Below, piece by piece: positions 46,301-58,299 of a stretch of DNA of 64,000 bases. Every line of letters begins with the position of its first letter. Within the stretch, counting starts at the first letter, position 1. Where the stretch lies: positions 344,093-408,092 of the forward strand of contig QANZ01049188.1 in the NCBI GenBank assembly GCA_003254925.1, written 5' to 3'. A program made the translations under genes and the position numbers. This stretch comes from Chamaecrista fasciculata (lineage: Eukaryota > Streptophyta > Magnoliopsida > Fabales > Fabaceae). The notes below the pieces were generated by a model. That model did not search any database. It was not told the DNA's origin and worked only from the letters and a program-made list of their open reading frames with translations.

Positions 46301-48797
46301 ACCAAAGAAGAAGGTGACAATAAGGGAGGAGAATGAGGAGTCTGAAGGGGCGCATCATCTTGTGATGATAAGGATTCAAAAACTTGCGAATGTGAGTTTC
46401 TAACATGAAATAAAGGTGGCAATGGAGGCAGTAGGGGAGGAGTTGGTGGAGCTTGGTTTGATTTCAATTGCGATCCTCGAGGTGAGCAATCTCCATCTAT
46501 TTCTGCCAAACGATCTGAAGATCTTGAAGTGGCTAGCTTATGAAGTTGCAATTTACTTGATGTTATGCAGTCTAAAGATCTTGAATAAGTCAACTTTCGA
46601 GTCTTCTGTTTACTTCCAGGTTTGGCATCTGCGGTTTTCTCCTTTCGAGTTGTAGGTGCAAGATTAAACCTTTGATATGAGACATGCATTGAATTTGCAT
46701 AAGAAGTCTTGTTAGAAGGAATCCACTTAGTTATTGCATCTGGCTTTGCTAGTTTCGCTTGGACACCTTGTGTTTCTTGCATTTTAGTCTTTTGCTTAGT
46801 TGTAAGTGTATTTGCAACTAACTTTGAGTTTGATGAAAGTTGTTTTCTTGTAGCAGTAACTAATTTATCAGATTTTGGTCTGGACATGTCAGACTTCTGT
46901 TGTGCTGCCTTGGAGTCTAATTTCATTTCTGTTGCACGGTTATCTCCATCATATTTGTTTTTCATACTTGTAAATTGTCCATCTAAATCCATCGTGACTT
47001 CCTTTGCTTCCACATTTTTCATGTCTCCATCATCCACAACAATATCTTTCACTACATGAGGACCTGAATTGTAATTCACACCATCAACTGCAATATCTTT
47101 CACTGCTTGATTAACAAAATCTGTCCTTCCATCCTGTTTATGAATCCCATCTTCAGATGCACAATCCTCAAAAGCGGGAGGATCCAAAACCTCTTTCCCT
47201 ACCACTTTATTACTTTTATCGTCTATTGGACTGTCTTGAACCACAGAAGAATCCTGTTCTGGCTTACTTGCACGCCCATCATTTGTAAAGATCTCTTCCA
47301 CCTCATAGAATTCCTCAGGTGAAGCATATCCTGCCTCATGTGTATCTTCAGTCACCGTGGCTGTGGTTACATCAGGTATAACAGCATCAGCATCCAAAAA
47401 AAGCACCTGATACGTACACACATATATAAGTATGTGTTTAACTTATTACTGCTTCAAAAAGAAAAAGCTTTCACACAAGAATAAAAACAATTTACCTCTG
47501 CTTTGAAGTCCTTAGCAAAGTCATCTTTTGCATCCCACAAAATATCAATTTCATCACGATTAAGAATCAATATATTTGACCGCACAAATGCTGTATGAAA
47601 CATTGCTCTAAACATCATCACTTCTTGAACAAAATCTTCACCCATATGTATGCACTCAAGAACTGTATCCCCTTGAACCTGACAATGGATGTCGATTTTC
47701 ACAAGCGTACACTCTGCCTGCACTTCAAAATTTTTTGACAAGAAAGAATCTATAAAATATATCAACAGTCATTTCACAATTTTGTATCATTCAACAGTAC
47801 TGTAAAAATTATACATCACCTGCTGGTAATGCCGAACACAGTTTTTTGTCTTGGAATTAGTTGAAAACAGAAGCATAGAACTTCTGGTGGCAAGTTTGGC
47901 ATTTGGATCCGGACCATAAATACGCACAACAGGGCGGCATCCTTTTCCACCTTCAAATAATGGTATGTCTCTAAGAATCAGACAGTCCAAATATAAGGGT
48001 GTATCTGATGGAGGCCACTTAGAACTTAAATGTCTCCTGGAAATGTATTGAAGATATCTCAATTGAGAAGGTTGTGGGTTCAAAGGACATAAAACATAAA
48101 GAAGTTCTTTAGGAGCTTGTTTGTAGATCATTTCAAGAGTCTTGTGCTCTCCAGTGTATTGTTTTCTGTATAGAAGAAGACTTGCAAGCATAAATGCAAG
48201 CACTGGCCAACCTCCTCTTTCACAATGCATGAGAAGCACATTCTGTTGGCCAACCAGAGAGAGCCAGCTATCACTTGAACGAAGGAAGTGAAGAATCATC
48301 TCCAATGGTAGAAGTTGACAACCCTCATAATGCCGAGGGTATTCCATCACTGTCATGTTATACTGAGACAATATGTCCAGAATTTGGGTCTGGCTGTCCT
48401 CTTCTTTGAAGTTAAATACTGTGTAAGAAGAATCTGGAAAGTGATCTTGTAGTTGATCTATAATGTTCCCCATGTAAGCCTTGTACTCATCTTCTTCCAA
48501 GATATCCGTGGAGAAGCAACAATCAAAAACTGAAAAAAAATCAGACATTAATTACTTAGTCAAACAAATATATTGTTAAACGTCCATATTGACAAATCAT
48601 TTATAAGCTTGTTAAGAAGGCACAAACCAAAAGGGGGGAAATGGAAAAAAAGGTATTAGTTATTCATGAATTAATTACAAGCTCATTAAGAAGAAAATTA
48701 AGTTAGGAAAAAGTAATTGCATACCATAAACTCTCTCAGAGATCTCAAGAAGATGATCTGGTGGCTTTCGATAAAAGAATCTTCTGAACAGCGCCAT
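40389..48797 (-). CDS. Class II formin (PTEN-like, C2, FH1, FH2), 17 exons, about 1939 aa
   Basis: An actin nucleator/elongator. Exons: 48797-48725, 48529-47820, 47717-47496, 47406-43772, 43639-43519, 43334-43263, 43018-42920, 42813-42772, 42653-42573, 42413-42363, 42262-42181, 42039-41945, 41850-41779, 41663-41547, 41358-41290, 41110-41044, 40600-40389. All are GT-AG and in phase. It starts MALFRRFFYRKPPDHLLEI, as in class II formins. The PTEN-like domain has HCERGGWP at residues 126-133, where the HCxxGxxR arginine is Pro, so it should be catalytically dead; a C2 domain follows to about residue 335. Exon 4 holds an acidic/basic linker, then an unusually long proline-rich FH1 and the FH2 start (LKPLHWSKV). 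FH2 continues through exons 5-16 (FDVSEIQKLFSA, LGNTLNEGTARGSAVGFKLD). The tail is a charged helix. Closest to Arabidopsis FH14/FH20 types. Confidence 0.93.
42472..42505. repeat. CATA microsatellite in a formin intron
   Basis: A run of CATACATA units lies in the intron between exons 9 and 10. Simple sequence. Confidence 0.7.
44970..45840 (-). repeat. Repeat modules inside the formin FH1 region
   Basis: Within exon 4 the proline runs are broken by recurring short segments: forms of SISNSCEVP (NSCEVPLT twice, NSFEVPS, NSCEDPT, NSGEISS, ISYEVPP, NSCEVPP, NSCQVSS) and of LSSCRALP (four forms including LSSCKTF). On the DNA they show as repeated TCACATGAATTAGAT-like words on the plus strand. They look like an expanded tandem array that has diverged. 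On either side lie GGQGPPPPP-type repeats (43930-44220) and S/P-rich sequence. Confidence 0.75.
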
Positions 48798-49720
48798 TTC
48801 ATGGCGCTGTTTCTACCTCGATTGAATCCAAACCGATGATTCAATTGGCCACCAATATCAAGGTTTTTGGGTGTTCAATAATAAATCACACAACAGATCT
48901 TGTGAATGCCCAATTTGATCGAACACCGAGATAATCCAATTGAACCCAGAAATCATCAACGGAACGTACGTACGAATTAAAACAAGGGCAAGCTAGTTAA
49001 TAATAATTAGCAATCTAATAACGGAGGTGAAAACGAATTAAAGGGTTAAAGTGATTGAATAACGAAGAATCAGAAAGAAGTGAAACAGAGATTGGGATTA
49101 ATTCGTAGAATGAGGGTTAAAGTGAAGTAGGATTTGGAAGAAATTAAACAATTAATGGAATGTGAATGTAATTCGGAAAGAAAGGAAGAAAGAAAGAAGC
49201 GAAGAGTGGACTGAAAATGAGAAAAATGAAGAGAAGTTAGACCTTGTTGTTGTGTGTGTATGAAATTATGAATTAAGCTGTGTATGTATGTCGATGGGTT
49301 TGTCTCTGCAACGAGAAGAAATCTTGAGCAGAGGAGGCGAATTAGGGTCGGAGAGACAGAGCTACGTGATTTGCAACGTGGAAAATATTCGTCATTCATG
49401 CATACCATGCACATTTTCTTCTTCTTCTTGGACGGACACGAGAGAAACATACCAAACCATATATAATTTATACAGACCCATAGCATTTTATAAAAGTTAA
49501 TTAACACTTTTAAAACTTTATTTTAATGAGTACGTAGGATTAGGAATTATCATAGGTAGGGTAATATGATCTCCGGACTAGGATACGAGTGAATATCAAA
49601 ATTAATCCCCATACTTAGACCCAGAGAAATTTTAAAATAAATTATTTTTCATTGATATAAAATTTATTTTTATCCAACTTTTTATATCTACAACTACTAA
49701 AAAAAAATCATAATTAAGAA
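48798..49720. other. Formin promoter and 5' leader region
   Basis: Upstream of the formin ATG on the minus strand. The part to about 49450 is richer in purines and mixed sequence and probably holds the 5' leader, possibly with a leader intron that I cannot place. Overlapping open frames on both strands (up to 145 codons) have no recognisable family. Confidence 0.4.
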
Positions 49721-49951
49721 GGTTTTTTTATTTACATAATACACTTAGATATATTATGTATCCTAATACCCAACAAAATTTCTTATTTCCCCAAATGGCA
49801 TAAGTATCACATTTGTCAGCCCATATATATATAATATAATATATATGTAATATATAATATATATAATATAATTGTATTTAATAAAATTTTATTAAATTTA
49901 ATAAAAAATTTTAATAATAGTATTTTATAATTGTTTTAAATTTAATTAATT

Positions 49952-50004
49952 TTATTCAAACCCCGACACTTGCTTAATTGATCTAATGAGCTAACCACTA
50001 GACT
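49952..50004 (-). repeat. tRNA-like A-box/B-box segment in the left arm of the foldback
   Basis: Minus-strand TAGTCTAGTGGTTAGCTCAT (from 50004) and GGGGTTTGAATA (to 49952) are the inverted partner of 50381-50433. They are nearly identical in both boxes, as expected for arms of one inverted repeat. Confidence 0.5.
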
Positions 50005-50184
50005 AACAAACTTGGTTTGTGTAATATTTGTGATTAAATAACTCTATTTATTATTATTTCTAAGTGTTCAGTATTTGTCATGTGTATCCTATATACTTAA
50101 AATTTTGTAGTTGTGATTAAAGAACAAGTGACGAATATATACATATAATTTTTGTAAAATTTGTTATAGTTAAAATTACAAAAT

Positions 50185-50312
50185 AACTCCAAAAGGGTAC
50201 CAAAGTGTTAACGGGGAATACCACAAGGTACCAAAGTGTCACTTTTTAAACCATATGGTACCAAAGTGAAATATGATCAAATCACAGGGTACCAAAGTGT
50301 AATTTACCCTTA
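50185..50312. repeat. GGTACC-word repeat, copy 2, within the foldback
   Basis: Units around GGGTACCAAAGTGT recur four times and end TGTAATTTACCC. It is the same family as 5030-5240. Because it lies in the middle of the foldback and is not mirrored, it probably inserted later or forms the loop. Confidence 0.6.
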
Positions 50313-50380
50313 ATTCTCTGTTAACACAATAATAGTAAATAGAGTTTTTTAGTCCCAAATAATAAACAAACCAAACTTGT

Positions 50381-50433
50381 TAGTCTAGTGGTTAGCTCAT
50401 TAGGTCAATTAAACAAGTGTCCGGGTTTGAATA
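50381..50433 (+). repeat. tRNA-like A-box/B-box segment in the right arm of the foldback
   Basis: TAGTCTAGTGGTTAGCTCAT (50381-50400) resembles a tRNA A box with its context, and GGGTTTGAATA (50423-50433) resembles a B box about 23 bases further on. The spacing is shorter than in most tRNAs and no acceptor stem is seen, so it is not an intact tRNA gene. It may be a SINE head or a tRNA fragment carried by the element. The mirrored copy is at 49952-50004 on the minus strand. Confidence 0.5.
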
Positions 50434-50818
50434 AAATTAATTAATTTAAACAATTATAAAATACTACTATTAAAATTTTTTATTAAATTTTATAAAATAC
50501 AATTATATTATATATATATTATATATTACATATATATATTATATATATATAAATATGGGCCTCCCCTTAATTTCCTTTTGGCACGATTTCAAGGGCTGAC
50601 ATTTGTCAGCCCTGGAACACGGCCATGATTTCAGTACTGACGTGATCATGTCAGTACTGAAATCGTGTTTGCAGGGCACGGTTTTACAGAAAAAATTAAA
50701 ATGTTAAAATCGTGTTAGTCTGATGCGTATCCCATTTGAGGAAATAAGAAATTTTGTTGGGTATTGGGATACATAATATATTTAAGTGTATTATGTAAAT
50801 AAAAAAACCAATTAAGAA

Positions 50819-52464
50819 TGCATTAATTAATTATTTTAATATTTATGAAATATTTAATATTTTTTCAATAAAAAGTGTTAAAGTATTTTTTTTTACATAT
50901 AAAAATTAATATTTATTATTATTGATAGGGTATGGATAGGGTACCATCATACTCGGACCCGGACCCATTAAGATTGAGTCTGAATCCAGACCCAGACCCA
51001 CAAGATAAAATTTTAAGATTCTCATTCGATCTGAATATTTTAAATTCACATATCATAAATGTACTTCCATTTATTATTCTTTAACTATTGGAGTAAATAT
51101 TTTATCTATCAACAATAATTTAATGTAGTGATTGACGAGCTGCATTATAGGTGAGAGGATTTAGATTTGATCTTAGAGTCGATATTGTCATAAGAGCTTT
51201 AAACTTTGGCTCATCGGTTTGAATGAGATTAGTCTTCGCTTAGACTATTTTACACATATAAAAAGAAAAATCTATAGTTCAGAAAAAAAACATTTTATTC
51301 AAATGCACATTTTTAGAAGAACCTAATTTATCCCAATGCTTTCTCACTTGTTGCGCGACGAAAATAGATTCTCTACATTTTCCTTCTCTATATTTCTAAT
51401 AGAGTATATGAGAGAAATGAAAATAAAAAATAGAAAGAGAAAGTGTGGGTCCTCCATATTTTTATTTCATGAAATCTACAATTTTTTTCTCTTTCTTTAA
51501 TTTTACAAGAAATGTACGAAGAGAACAAATACAAAGAATCCAATCCCATATACTAAATAAACATACTAAAATCATATAAATTTTTATCTGGAATAAGCTA
51601 TAGTTTTTCTCATTTTTTTAAAATAAGCAAAATAATTTTTTTTAATGTTAAACTTGTAGCATCAAGTGACCCTAATTTTATTCTCAATACACTACTACTT
51701 TTGCCTACTGAGTGCTGAGTGATTCCTATCTTATAGTCAAAAGGAAATTCATTATAATTATATATAAAATTCAATAACTTAAGAGATATATACGATAGTC
51801 AAATAAATTTGATTCTTTCTTTTCTTACAATAAATTAATATAATAATGTTATTATTTTAGTTTCAAAAAAATTGAGTATTTCTGCAAGAGTTAAGACTCA
51901 CATATGTATATTGCAATTTGCAAGCGAAGATTAACTTATTCTTTCTTCCAGTTTTCCTCCTAAACGGGTCGTAAACCTCCTACCTTGTTTAGTTAATATT
52001 TTGTTTAGTGTTGTTTATGTTAGAGAGTGATTAACTATTTTTATTTTATTTTCATTTGTATTGTGGTTAACTTTACCTTACTCTGGAATGAATTATGTTC
52101 CAAATAAAAAAAAAATTTCTTCATGATTAGGTATAGTGGTCATCATTATTTCATTTTATTGTATTTAGTAAATTAATTACATCTATTCACATATTATTTT
52201 TTTTAGCCAATTTTCACATGTTATTTTATATATATATTACAAAAGCTTTAAATTTATTTTTGCCAATAAAAGTAACTTTTTGTTAAATAGATATTATCCG
52301 TGTCAAAAATTAAATTACTTAATTGTGTTACCTGTTTCCTAAGAAAATAAAGTTATACAAGGGTTAAAGGAAAAAGGACTCAAAGGAACAAAAGAGAATG
52401 CAGGTTTTTTTTTTTTGGCCTCACAACTTGAAGTATTTCAGTTGCTGAGATTGTAGCAATGAAT
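50819..52464. other. Intergenic AT-rich stretch
   Basis: No coherent coding frame. A short block near 50940-51000 has repeated GGACCCGGACCC/CAGACCC words like those in some dispersed plant repeats, but I cannot define an element. Otherwise nothing is recognised. Confidence 0.4.
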
Positions 52465-52796
52465 TGTTGACAGAAGCGCAATCCACACAAGAAATAAAGA
52501 AAGAGGAAACGGAGAACCGAACACAAAACTTTAACGTGGTTCGATGCCTCAAGATTTACTTCATAGCCCTCACTAAGACAAACTTCACTATTTGTAATTT
52601 TTACACGGAAAAAAATATAAACCCTCCTCAATATAATTTGAACGAAAAAATTGAAAATCCTCTCTCACTACTACCCAAACTCTTTCACACTCAAAGACTA
52701 GTAGGAGTGATAAAAAAAAAAAAAGGGGAAACCCCACTCCGGCTACCTCCCCTTCTCAATTTGTGTACCCAGTGGGACTTGGGAGAAATCCCAACA
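52465..52796. mobile_element. Solo LTR, 332 bp
   Basis: Starts TGTTGACAGAAGCG and ends AATCCCAACA, giving TG...CA ends, with perfect 5-bp repeats TGAAT at 52460-52464 and 52797-52801. It contains TTTAACGTGGTTCGA, a word I have seen in dicot LTR retrotransposons. There is no internal retroviral domain and no second LTR, so it is a solo LTR. The 111-codon open frame across it is incidental. Confidence 0.87.
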
Positions 52797-53209
52797 TGAA
52801 TGACATCCACTTTCAAATATAATCCACTCTCCAATTCTAATGCCATTAATGTTCTGGCTCTCTCTCTCTATATATATTTTGTAAATCTCACTATCTAGTT
52901 AATAGTTTCATGTGTTATCTGTTTCATACTGAACTTTTTTTTGGTACAATTCATACTGAAATTTTTAGTTAGTTGTACTAAAATATTACTTGTACTAGTT
53001 TCTTGAAAAAAAATTAAGAGAAGCTAAAAGTAAATTTCGACTGAATAAATAAGATTTGATTGATTGGACCGGGGAGTATGGCATAGCAAAAAGCATGTCT
53101 TAATTAAATTCTCCAATAAATAGAAATAGGTTCTATCATTAAATTTAAACCAATGACACCATCAATATCAGCGTATCAACAAAATTCATCATATATATGA
53201 AAAAAAAAA

Positions 53210-53612
53210 AGGTCAAAGTGCATTTTTATTAGTCTTCAAGTCTNAAATTCATCATATATATGAAAAAAAAAAAAGGTCAAAGTGCATTTTTATTAGTCTT
53301 CAAGTCTCAATTTGATCCCGTATATTTTTTGTTGCATTTTTTGTCTCATATTTTTTGGTAAGGTGTAAAATTGGTTTCATATGATCCTATATCTTTTCTC
53401 TGGTGCAGATTTGGTCTTATATCTTTGTAAAAGGTTCATCGTTAGTCTCATAATGTGAAACCTTTTGCAAGAATATGAGGTCAATTCTGCAACTTGACTT
53501 AAAAGATACGGAGCCAAAAGTGCAACACGAGACCAAGTTGAGAACTGAGCAAAAGATATGAGACCAAAAGTACAACAAAAAAAAATATTATAAGACCAAC
53601 CGTTTTGATTTT
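53210..53612. mobile_element. Foldback element, family A copy 5, with duplicated left end
   Basis: Begins GGTCAAAGTGCATTTTTATT, a typical family A end. The left-arm words (TTTTGTCTCATATTTT, AGATTTGGTCTTATATC) are mirrored on the right (ATATGAGACCAAAAGTAC). The first 60 or so bases appear twice around an N at 53244, probably an assembly join. The right end is decayed. Confidence 0.6.
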
Positions 53613-54181
53613 CTCACTGAAGTAGGTCATGTTTATATAAACTTAATAAATTGGCACTTATCAACTGACAGTGAATAAATCTGACCAGACGAACATATGA
53701 TGGAAGCCATAAACAAAATATATTTGATACCTCTGAAGCCTAAAGGGCTAAAACACAGTGAAAAATGGAGACTTGATATTTCTCAAGAATATTATCACAC
53801 ACTAATATATGTACATTGCCTGATGAAACTTGCAAGAAGATGATGAAAAAGGCAAGAGGGGACTTCAGATTATACAGAATTAATGAAGTGTCTATGATTT
53901 ATCAGAAATAGGAACCCACAGTTTAAAAAACAAAAAATCGATCTTTTCACTTTTTCCATCCCTTCAGAATTTCATGAACTCAAGGTTTTGTGGGTGTGTT
54001 CCAAAAAAACAAAAATCAGTTTCTCAGCTATAGGTAACAAAGCAGGCTGCTTCTTTCTGTCAATGATTAACCTTTATATTTGTTGCTCATAAAACAGTGT
54101 GAGAGAACCAATAATGCCTTCTGAAAAGGGCTTCTTTCATCATCTTGATCTCATGTTCAAATTCTATTCCCTTCAAAGCAA
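53613..54181. other. Probable 3' UTR and intergenic side of the kinase gene
   Basis: The kinase stop codon is at 54182-54184 (minus strand), so much of this is 3' UTR and flank. No other feature is seen. Confidence 0.45.
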
Positions 54182-57100
54182 TCAGCCTTCCAGTCTCTTC
54201 CCATGCGTCTTACCTGCAATGTAGAAAACACACTTAATTAAAGAAATGCCCCCTTTTTATCATTTTCTTTCATAAGCAAAAAAGAGAGGGAGAAAAGATT
54301 GAAAAGAATAACAGCTCAGGCATTTTCTTCTTATATTGGAAACTATCTGCCTGACTAGCTTGTTATATACCTGTCTGAAACCAAGATCTTCGCACAGTTC
54401 GGCGTATGTGACGCTCGTGTCTTTCTAAGAGCTCATCAACTGTATGCATTTGAGAGATCAAGGGTCCAGAAAATTCCACTTTCTCTCCTAAATCCTAATA
54501 AGTTAATAGATAAAATATATGAATAGCAAGGACAGAAATAAATTAGACAGTTTAGCTACTGATACAAGGATTTCATTCAAACTAGGCAAAACAAAGTCCT
54601 ATAAAAATTTTACTACTAAAGCTCAAAACTGTGACCTATTTCAAATTTTCATGTAATTCCTGATATTTTCTTTTTCTTTTTCTTGCCTATCCTTTGACCA
54701 GCCAATTTTTTATCCACAAATAGGAATATGAGTTCTATTTCTAAGCAGATAACATCTGGTTTCGAATACCAAATCAGAGTCACATTGATTTTCCACTAAC
54801 AAGCTTACCAGGTTACTTCTCTTGGATGCTGAATATTCTTTTTGATAAAGGGCCATAGATAGTTCCTGTGAGTGATATTCATCAGAAGCATCAAAAGAGT
54901 CCGGACGATCAAACTTGTTCCATTGATTCAGCATTGCAAGCTTAGAGATTTCGCGTGCTTCATGGCCCCTTGAGTTGGTGCATTCCCCACTAAACTCTTT
55001 ATTTTCCTGGCTTCTGGAATCGAAGTTACTCCTTGAATTTAGAGTAGAAAGTTCTAATGGATTGAACATATGCCCTCTCGAAATAGATCGACAATGTGAT
55101 CTTTTTATTAAAGAATCATCTTTACGCCTTTTTGCCCATGCAAAGCCACTTGATGTTGAAACTTGCAGTATGGGAATATCTCCGTGAGATGCGTTCTTTA
55201 TATGGGAAGCATCTTCTGATTTATCAGTAGATGACTTTGGTGCCTCCTTGCCTATGTCAGTGCTCTCCTCTTTAAGGATGCGGGAAGTTCTACAATTGAG
55301 TGTTTGGGAATTTTGAGTTTGATTCACCAAATCCTGCAACGGGAGACTAAGTTATTTAGGGAGTTGCTCAAGAGATCAATCAAACACAATAATGCAAGAA
55401 GGGAGATAGACCTCTGCTGGGGCTAATTTCCTGAATCCTACTGGCTTTCTTGATGATTTTCTTCTTTCGGATCCACGGACTCTCCCACCGATCTTTTTTC
55501 TGTAATTGCAGCAAAATGTGCTTTAACTAGGAGATCATAGTTAAATAGTGCAATGAAATGGAAGTTTCACTAATCAGGAGTTTGACAAATGAATCCAATA
55601 CCACCAAGTTTTCAAATTCACAATCTCAAGATCTCACCTTCTTGACTCCTCCCGGTGTTTTGCATCAATCTCCTTGCTAGGTGGGTATATAGGCAAGCTT
55701 GACGGGTCACATGCACAAGGCTTTGTTCTGAAATACTGAATGTGATAATGTATCAGAAGGTTAGAAGAATCTGAACTCATATATCTCCAAGCTTCAAATA
55801 GTCAAAAAAAATATGCATATGCATGATGGATGAATTAGTACCATGGATACATCACAACTCAGCTCAAAAAATGCAAACATATTTTACAATGAAAAAGGCA
55901 ATATGATTTCTGCGTTGCAAAACGATTATGAGTCAGTATAGTAAGATGTCTATGCACATTGAACATTGAGTACTTCCTATTCATCATTGAAAAAAAAAAG
56001 TTCACCTTTCACGATTTGCCACCAATTGAAAACTAACACTAGTGAGTCAACCTACCTCTGATGAAAGAGCAGATGAGGCGGTACCACGCTTGTATGATTC
56101 GATGGAAAGAAGAGTTTGTAGAAGATTCACACTGGTTGCAGGAAAATCTGTGAAGGTCTCTTGGAGACAACTATGATATGTCTGCTGTGGCTTAAACAAA
56201 GTTGCATGAGGAAGTTTACTCTTTTTCCAGTATTCATCGGGTGGGGAGCCACATAGTTTGAAAATTTTGTGCAATTGTTCCACCTGTATTCATAACCAAA
56301 CAATGAATCCTAGAATAGTTAAAAGTTAAAACAGAACAAGCAAAACTGAAAGTCATTTGTAATTTATTCACTTATTAACCATAAGGTGATTAACATCCAT
56401 GAAAGTTTGAAGATGTGGTTTTGAGGTTCCATTCTATGTTCTATTATATCCATTTCATTTAAATGAGACTGGTGGCAACTTATTAGCAACTTACTAAGAA
56501 ACAATGAGTAAACTAATAATTTAATTCCTGTATTATATTAGCGTTATTAGTTTAGTCCTTTAATTTTCGAAATGATTGGTTTAGTCATATATGACTCCTT
56601 GTAATTTAATCCCTTCAAGGACTGAGTTGTATAGTGGCAAGAAGATCATGGAATGATTAATTTGCAATGGGTCATGAATTTCGAAAACAAAATCAAGTAT
56701 TCCAAAAATTCAAAGACTCAAATGGACCATTCCCATGAACTTGGGGAGGGACAAAAAAATTCTATACACTTTTGAAAGGTTACTACCTCTGTTCTGCCCT
56801 GAAGGATAGGCCTCTTAACAAGCAGTTCTGCAAAAACACAGCCAACACTCCATAGATCGACGGATGGACCATAATCTGTTGAACCCAGCAAGAGTTCAGG
56901 AGGCCGGTACCATAAGGTGACGACACGACTAGTGAGAGGCTGCTTGTGCCCAGAAACTGAGTATTTTGCCAACCCAAAATCAGCAACCTTCAATATTCCT
57001 TCATTATTCAACAGAAGATTTGATCCTTTGATATCTCTATGCATTACACCCCGTGAATGACAATGCTCAAGTCCAGATAACAGCTGTTTCATGTAGCATT

Positions 57101-58299
57101 TAACCTGTGCAACCAAAGAATCTCATCCATTAATTTAAAGCATTGCATCACAACAAGCTTATTAATCATATTAAGAAAGTTATAGCATACCTGTGATTCA
57201 GTGAATTTGATATCAGGGCTAGACAAGAGACCTGTAATGTCATGTTCCATGTACTCGAATACAAGGTATATGCTAGATGACAATTTGGAAGTGATCATGC
57301 CCTCCAATTTTATGATGTTTGGATGATCAAGCCTTCTTAAGATCATTATTTCTCGTGCCATAAACCTAACACTTTCTGGCTCAAAAATGTCAAACCGCAC
57401 CTTCTTCAGTGCTACTATCTTCCCTGTCTCAAGTTCCCTCGCTCGGAACACAGTGCTGTATGTACCCTGCCCAATCTATTCATGCAGTTTGCATATTAAA
57501 ACCACACTATCAGGATGATGATGATGATGAGTAATAGTACAAAAATCAGCACCTTATATAATAAATAAATATGAAAATGAAATTGCAATGGTGCTATTAA
57601 GGAAGAACAATTCATCTCTTCCTATACATTTCTTGCTAAAATGTGGCAGAGAAAATGTTCCCTTATAATGACAGAAACTATAACAGAGAAGACCAACGTG
57701 TGGTTAGACTGAATGGTAAGCTTGCTTGAATTTGAGTGAAGCCAACAAAAATAACTATAACAGAACCACAATGGCAGTAGGAAATCAAAAATCAATTTAT
57801 TGAAAACAGAATGAGAAGAAACCCAAAAAAACAAAACCATTCAAACAAATGATCTAGTACAGAAACTTGATGAGGATACATTTTCAGGTAAGAAGCATTA
57901 TTGATACTTTTAAACATATGTAAGTATATCGACCTTTTCGAGCTTCTCAAATGCATCGGCACGAAGTGGGATCCAACCGTGAATGGCTTCGCCGGCGACG
58001 GCGGTGAGCCACGCCGGCCAACCGGCGGCGACTTGCTCTCCCTCCACATATTTCTGAAAATTCCCCAATCTGAAGCTCAAAGAAGACTCATCGCAACCCC
58101 AATTTGAACTCGCTCTCTCTGACTCACTCACTGACTCACTCTTCTTCTTCTTCGTCTTCGTCTTCTTGCTATTATCATCCAAATCCCACAAACTCCTTCC
58201 CGAATGACCCAACGCCGCCGCATTGCCGCCGCGAAACACGCCGGAGTGGTCCACCGCCGGCGTCACCGACACCGTCTGCTTCGAATTCACACAACCCAT
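54182..58299 (-). CDS. N-myristoylated CDK-like Ser/Thr kinase, 9 exons, 687 aa
   Basis: Plant cyclin-dependent-kinase-like family (relatives of At1g09600, At1g54610 and IBS1). Exons: 58299-57934, 57475-57191, 57104-56787, 56283-56056, 55735-55638, 55499-55412, 55333-54809, 54494-54371, 54213-54182; GT-AG, all in phase. MGCVNSK at the start is an N-myristoylation and palmitoylation signal, so membrane attachment is likely. The kinase domain starts at about residue 123: IGQGTYSTVFRA, catalytic Lys146 in VALKK, HRDIKGSNLLL with Asp241, DFGLAKY with Asp259, WYRPPELLLGSTDYG, DLWSVGCVFAELL. It is intact and should be active. A long basic, serine-rich tail follows (residues about 450-687) with RRTVRRSWFQTG near the end. 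Without splicing, the first frame would run past the donor to LTYV and stop. Partner and target are unknown. Confidence 0.93.
56500..56730. mobile_element. MITE-like repeat in kinase intron 3
   Basis: Reverse-strand sequence contains ACTCAGTCCTTGAAGGGATT, AAATTACAAGGAGTCAT and ACCAATCATTTCGAAAATT. This parallels, in order and spacing, the repeat at 27833-28020 in the RING-LON gene. Limits are approximate and no duplication was fixed. Confidence 0.6.

Larger units (their letters stand above)
49721..50809. mobile_element. Mutator-like foldback element, 1089 bp, 9-bp duplication
   Basis: The left end GGTTTTTTTATTTACATAAT is exactly inverted at the right end. Perfect 9-bp flanks AATTAAGAA lie at 49712-49720 and 50810-50818. 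The arms mirror each other for several hundred bases (ACACTTAGATATATTATG; CCCAACAAAATTTCTTATTT; AT-rich runs). The centre holds a GGTACC-word repeat (50185-50312). The right half also has a private hairpin around TTTCAGTACTGAC (50625-50665). Each arm includes a segment with tRNA-like promoter boxes. There is no transposase. This is the best-delimited element in the window. Confidence 0.92.

Noticed and set aside
50381-50433. A functional tRNA gene
   Set aside because: A- and B-box-like words are present but the spacing is short, no acceptor or anticodon stem can be drawn, and the segment is mirrored in the other arm.
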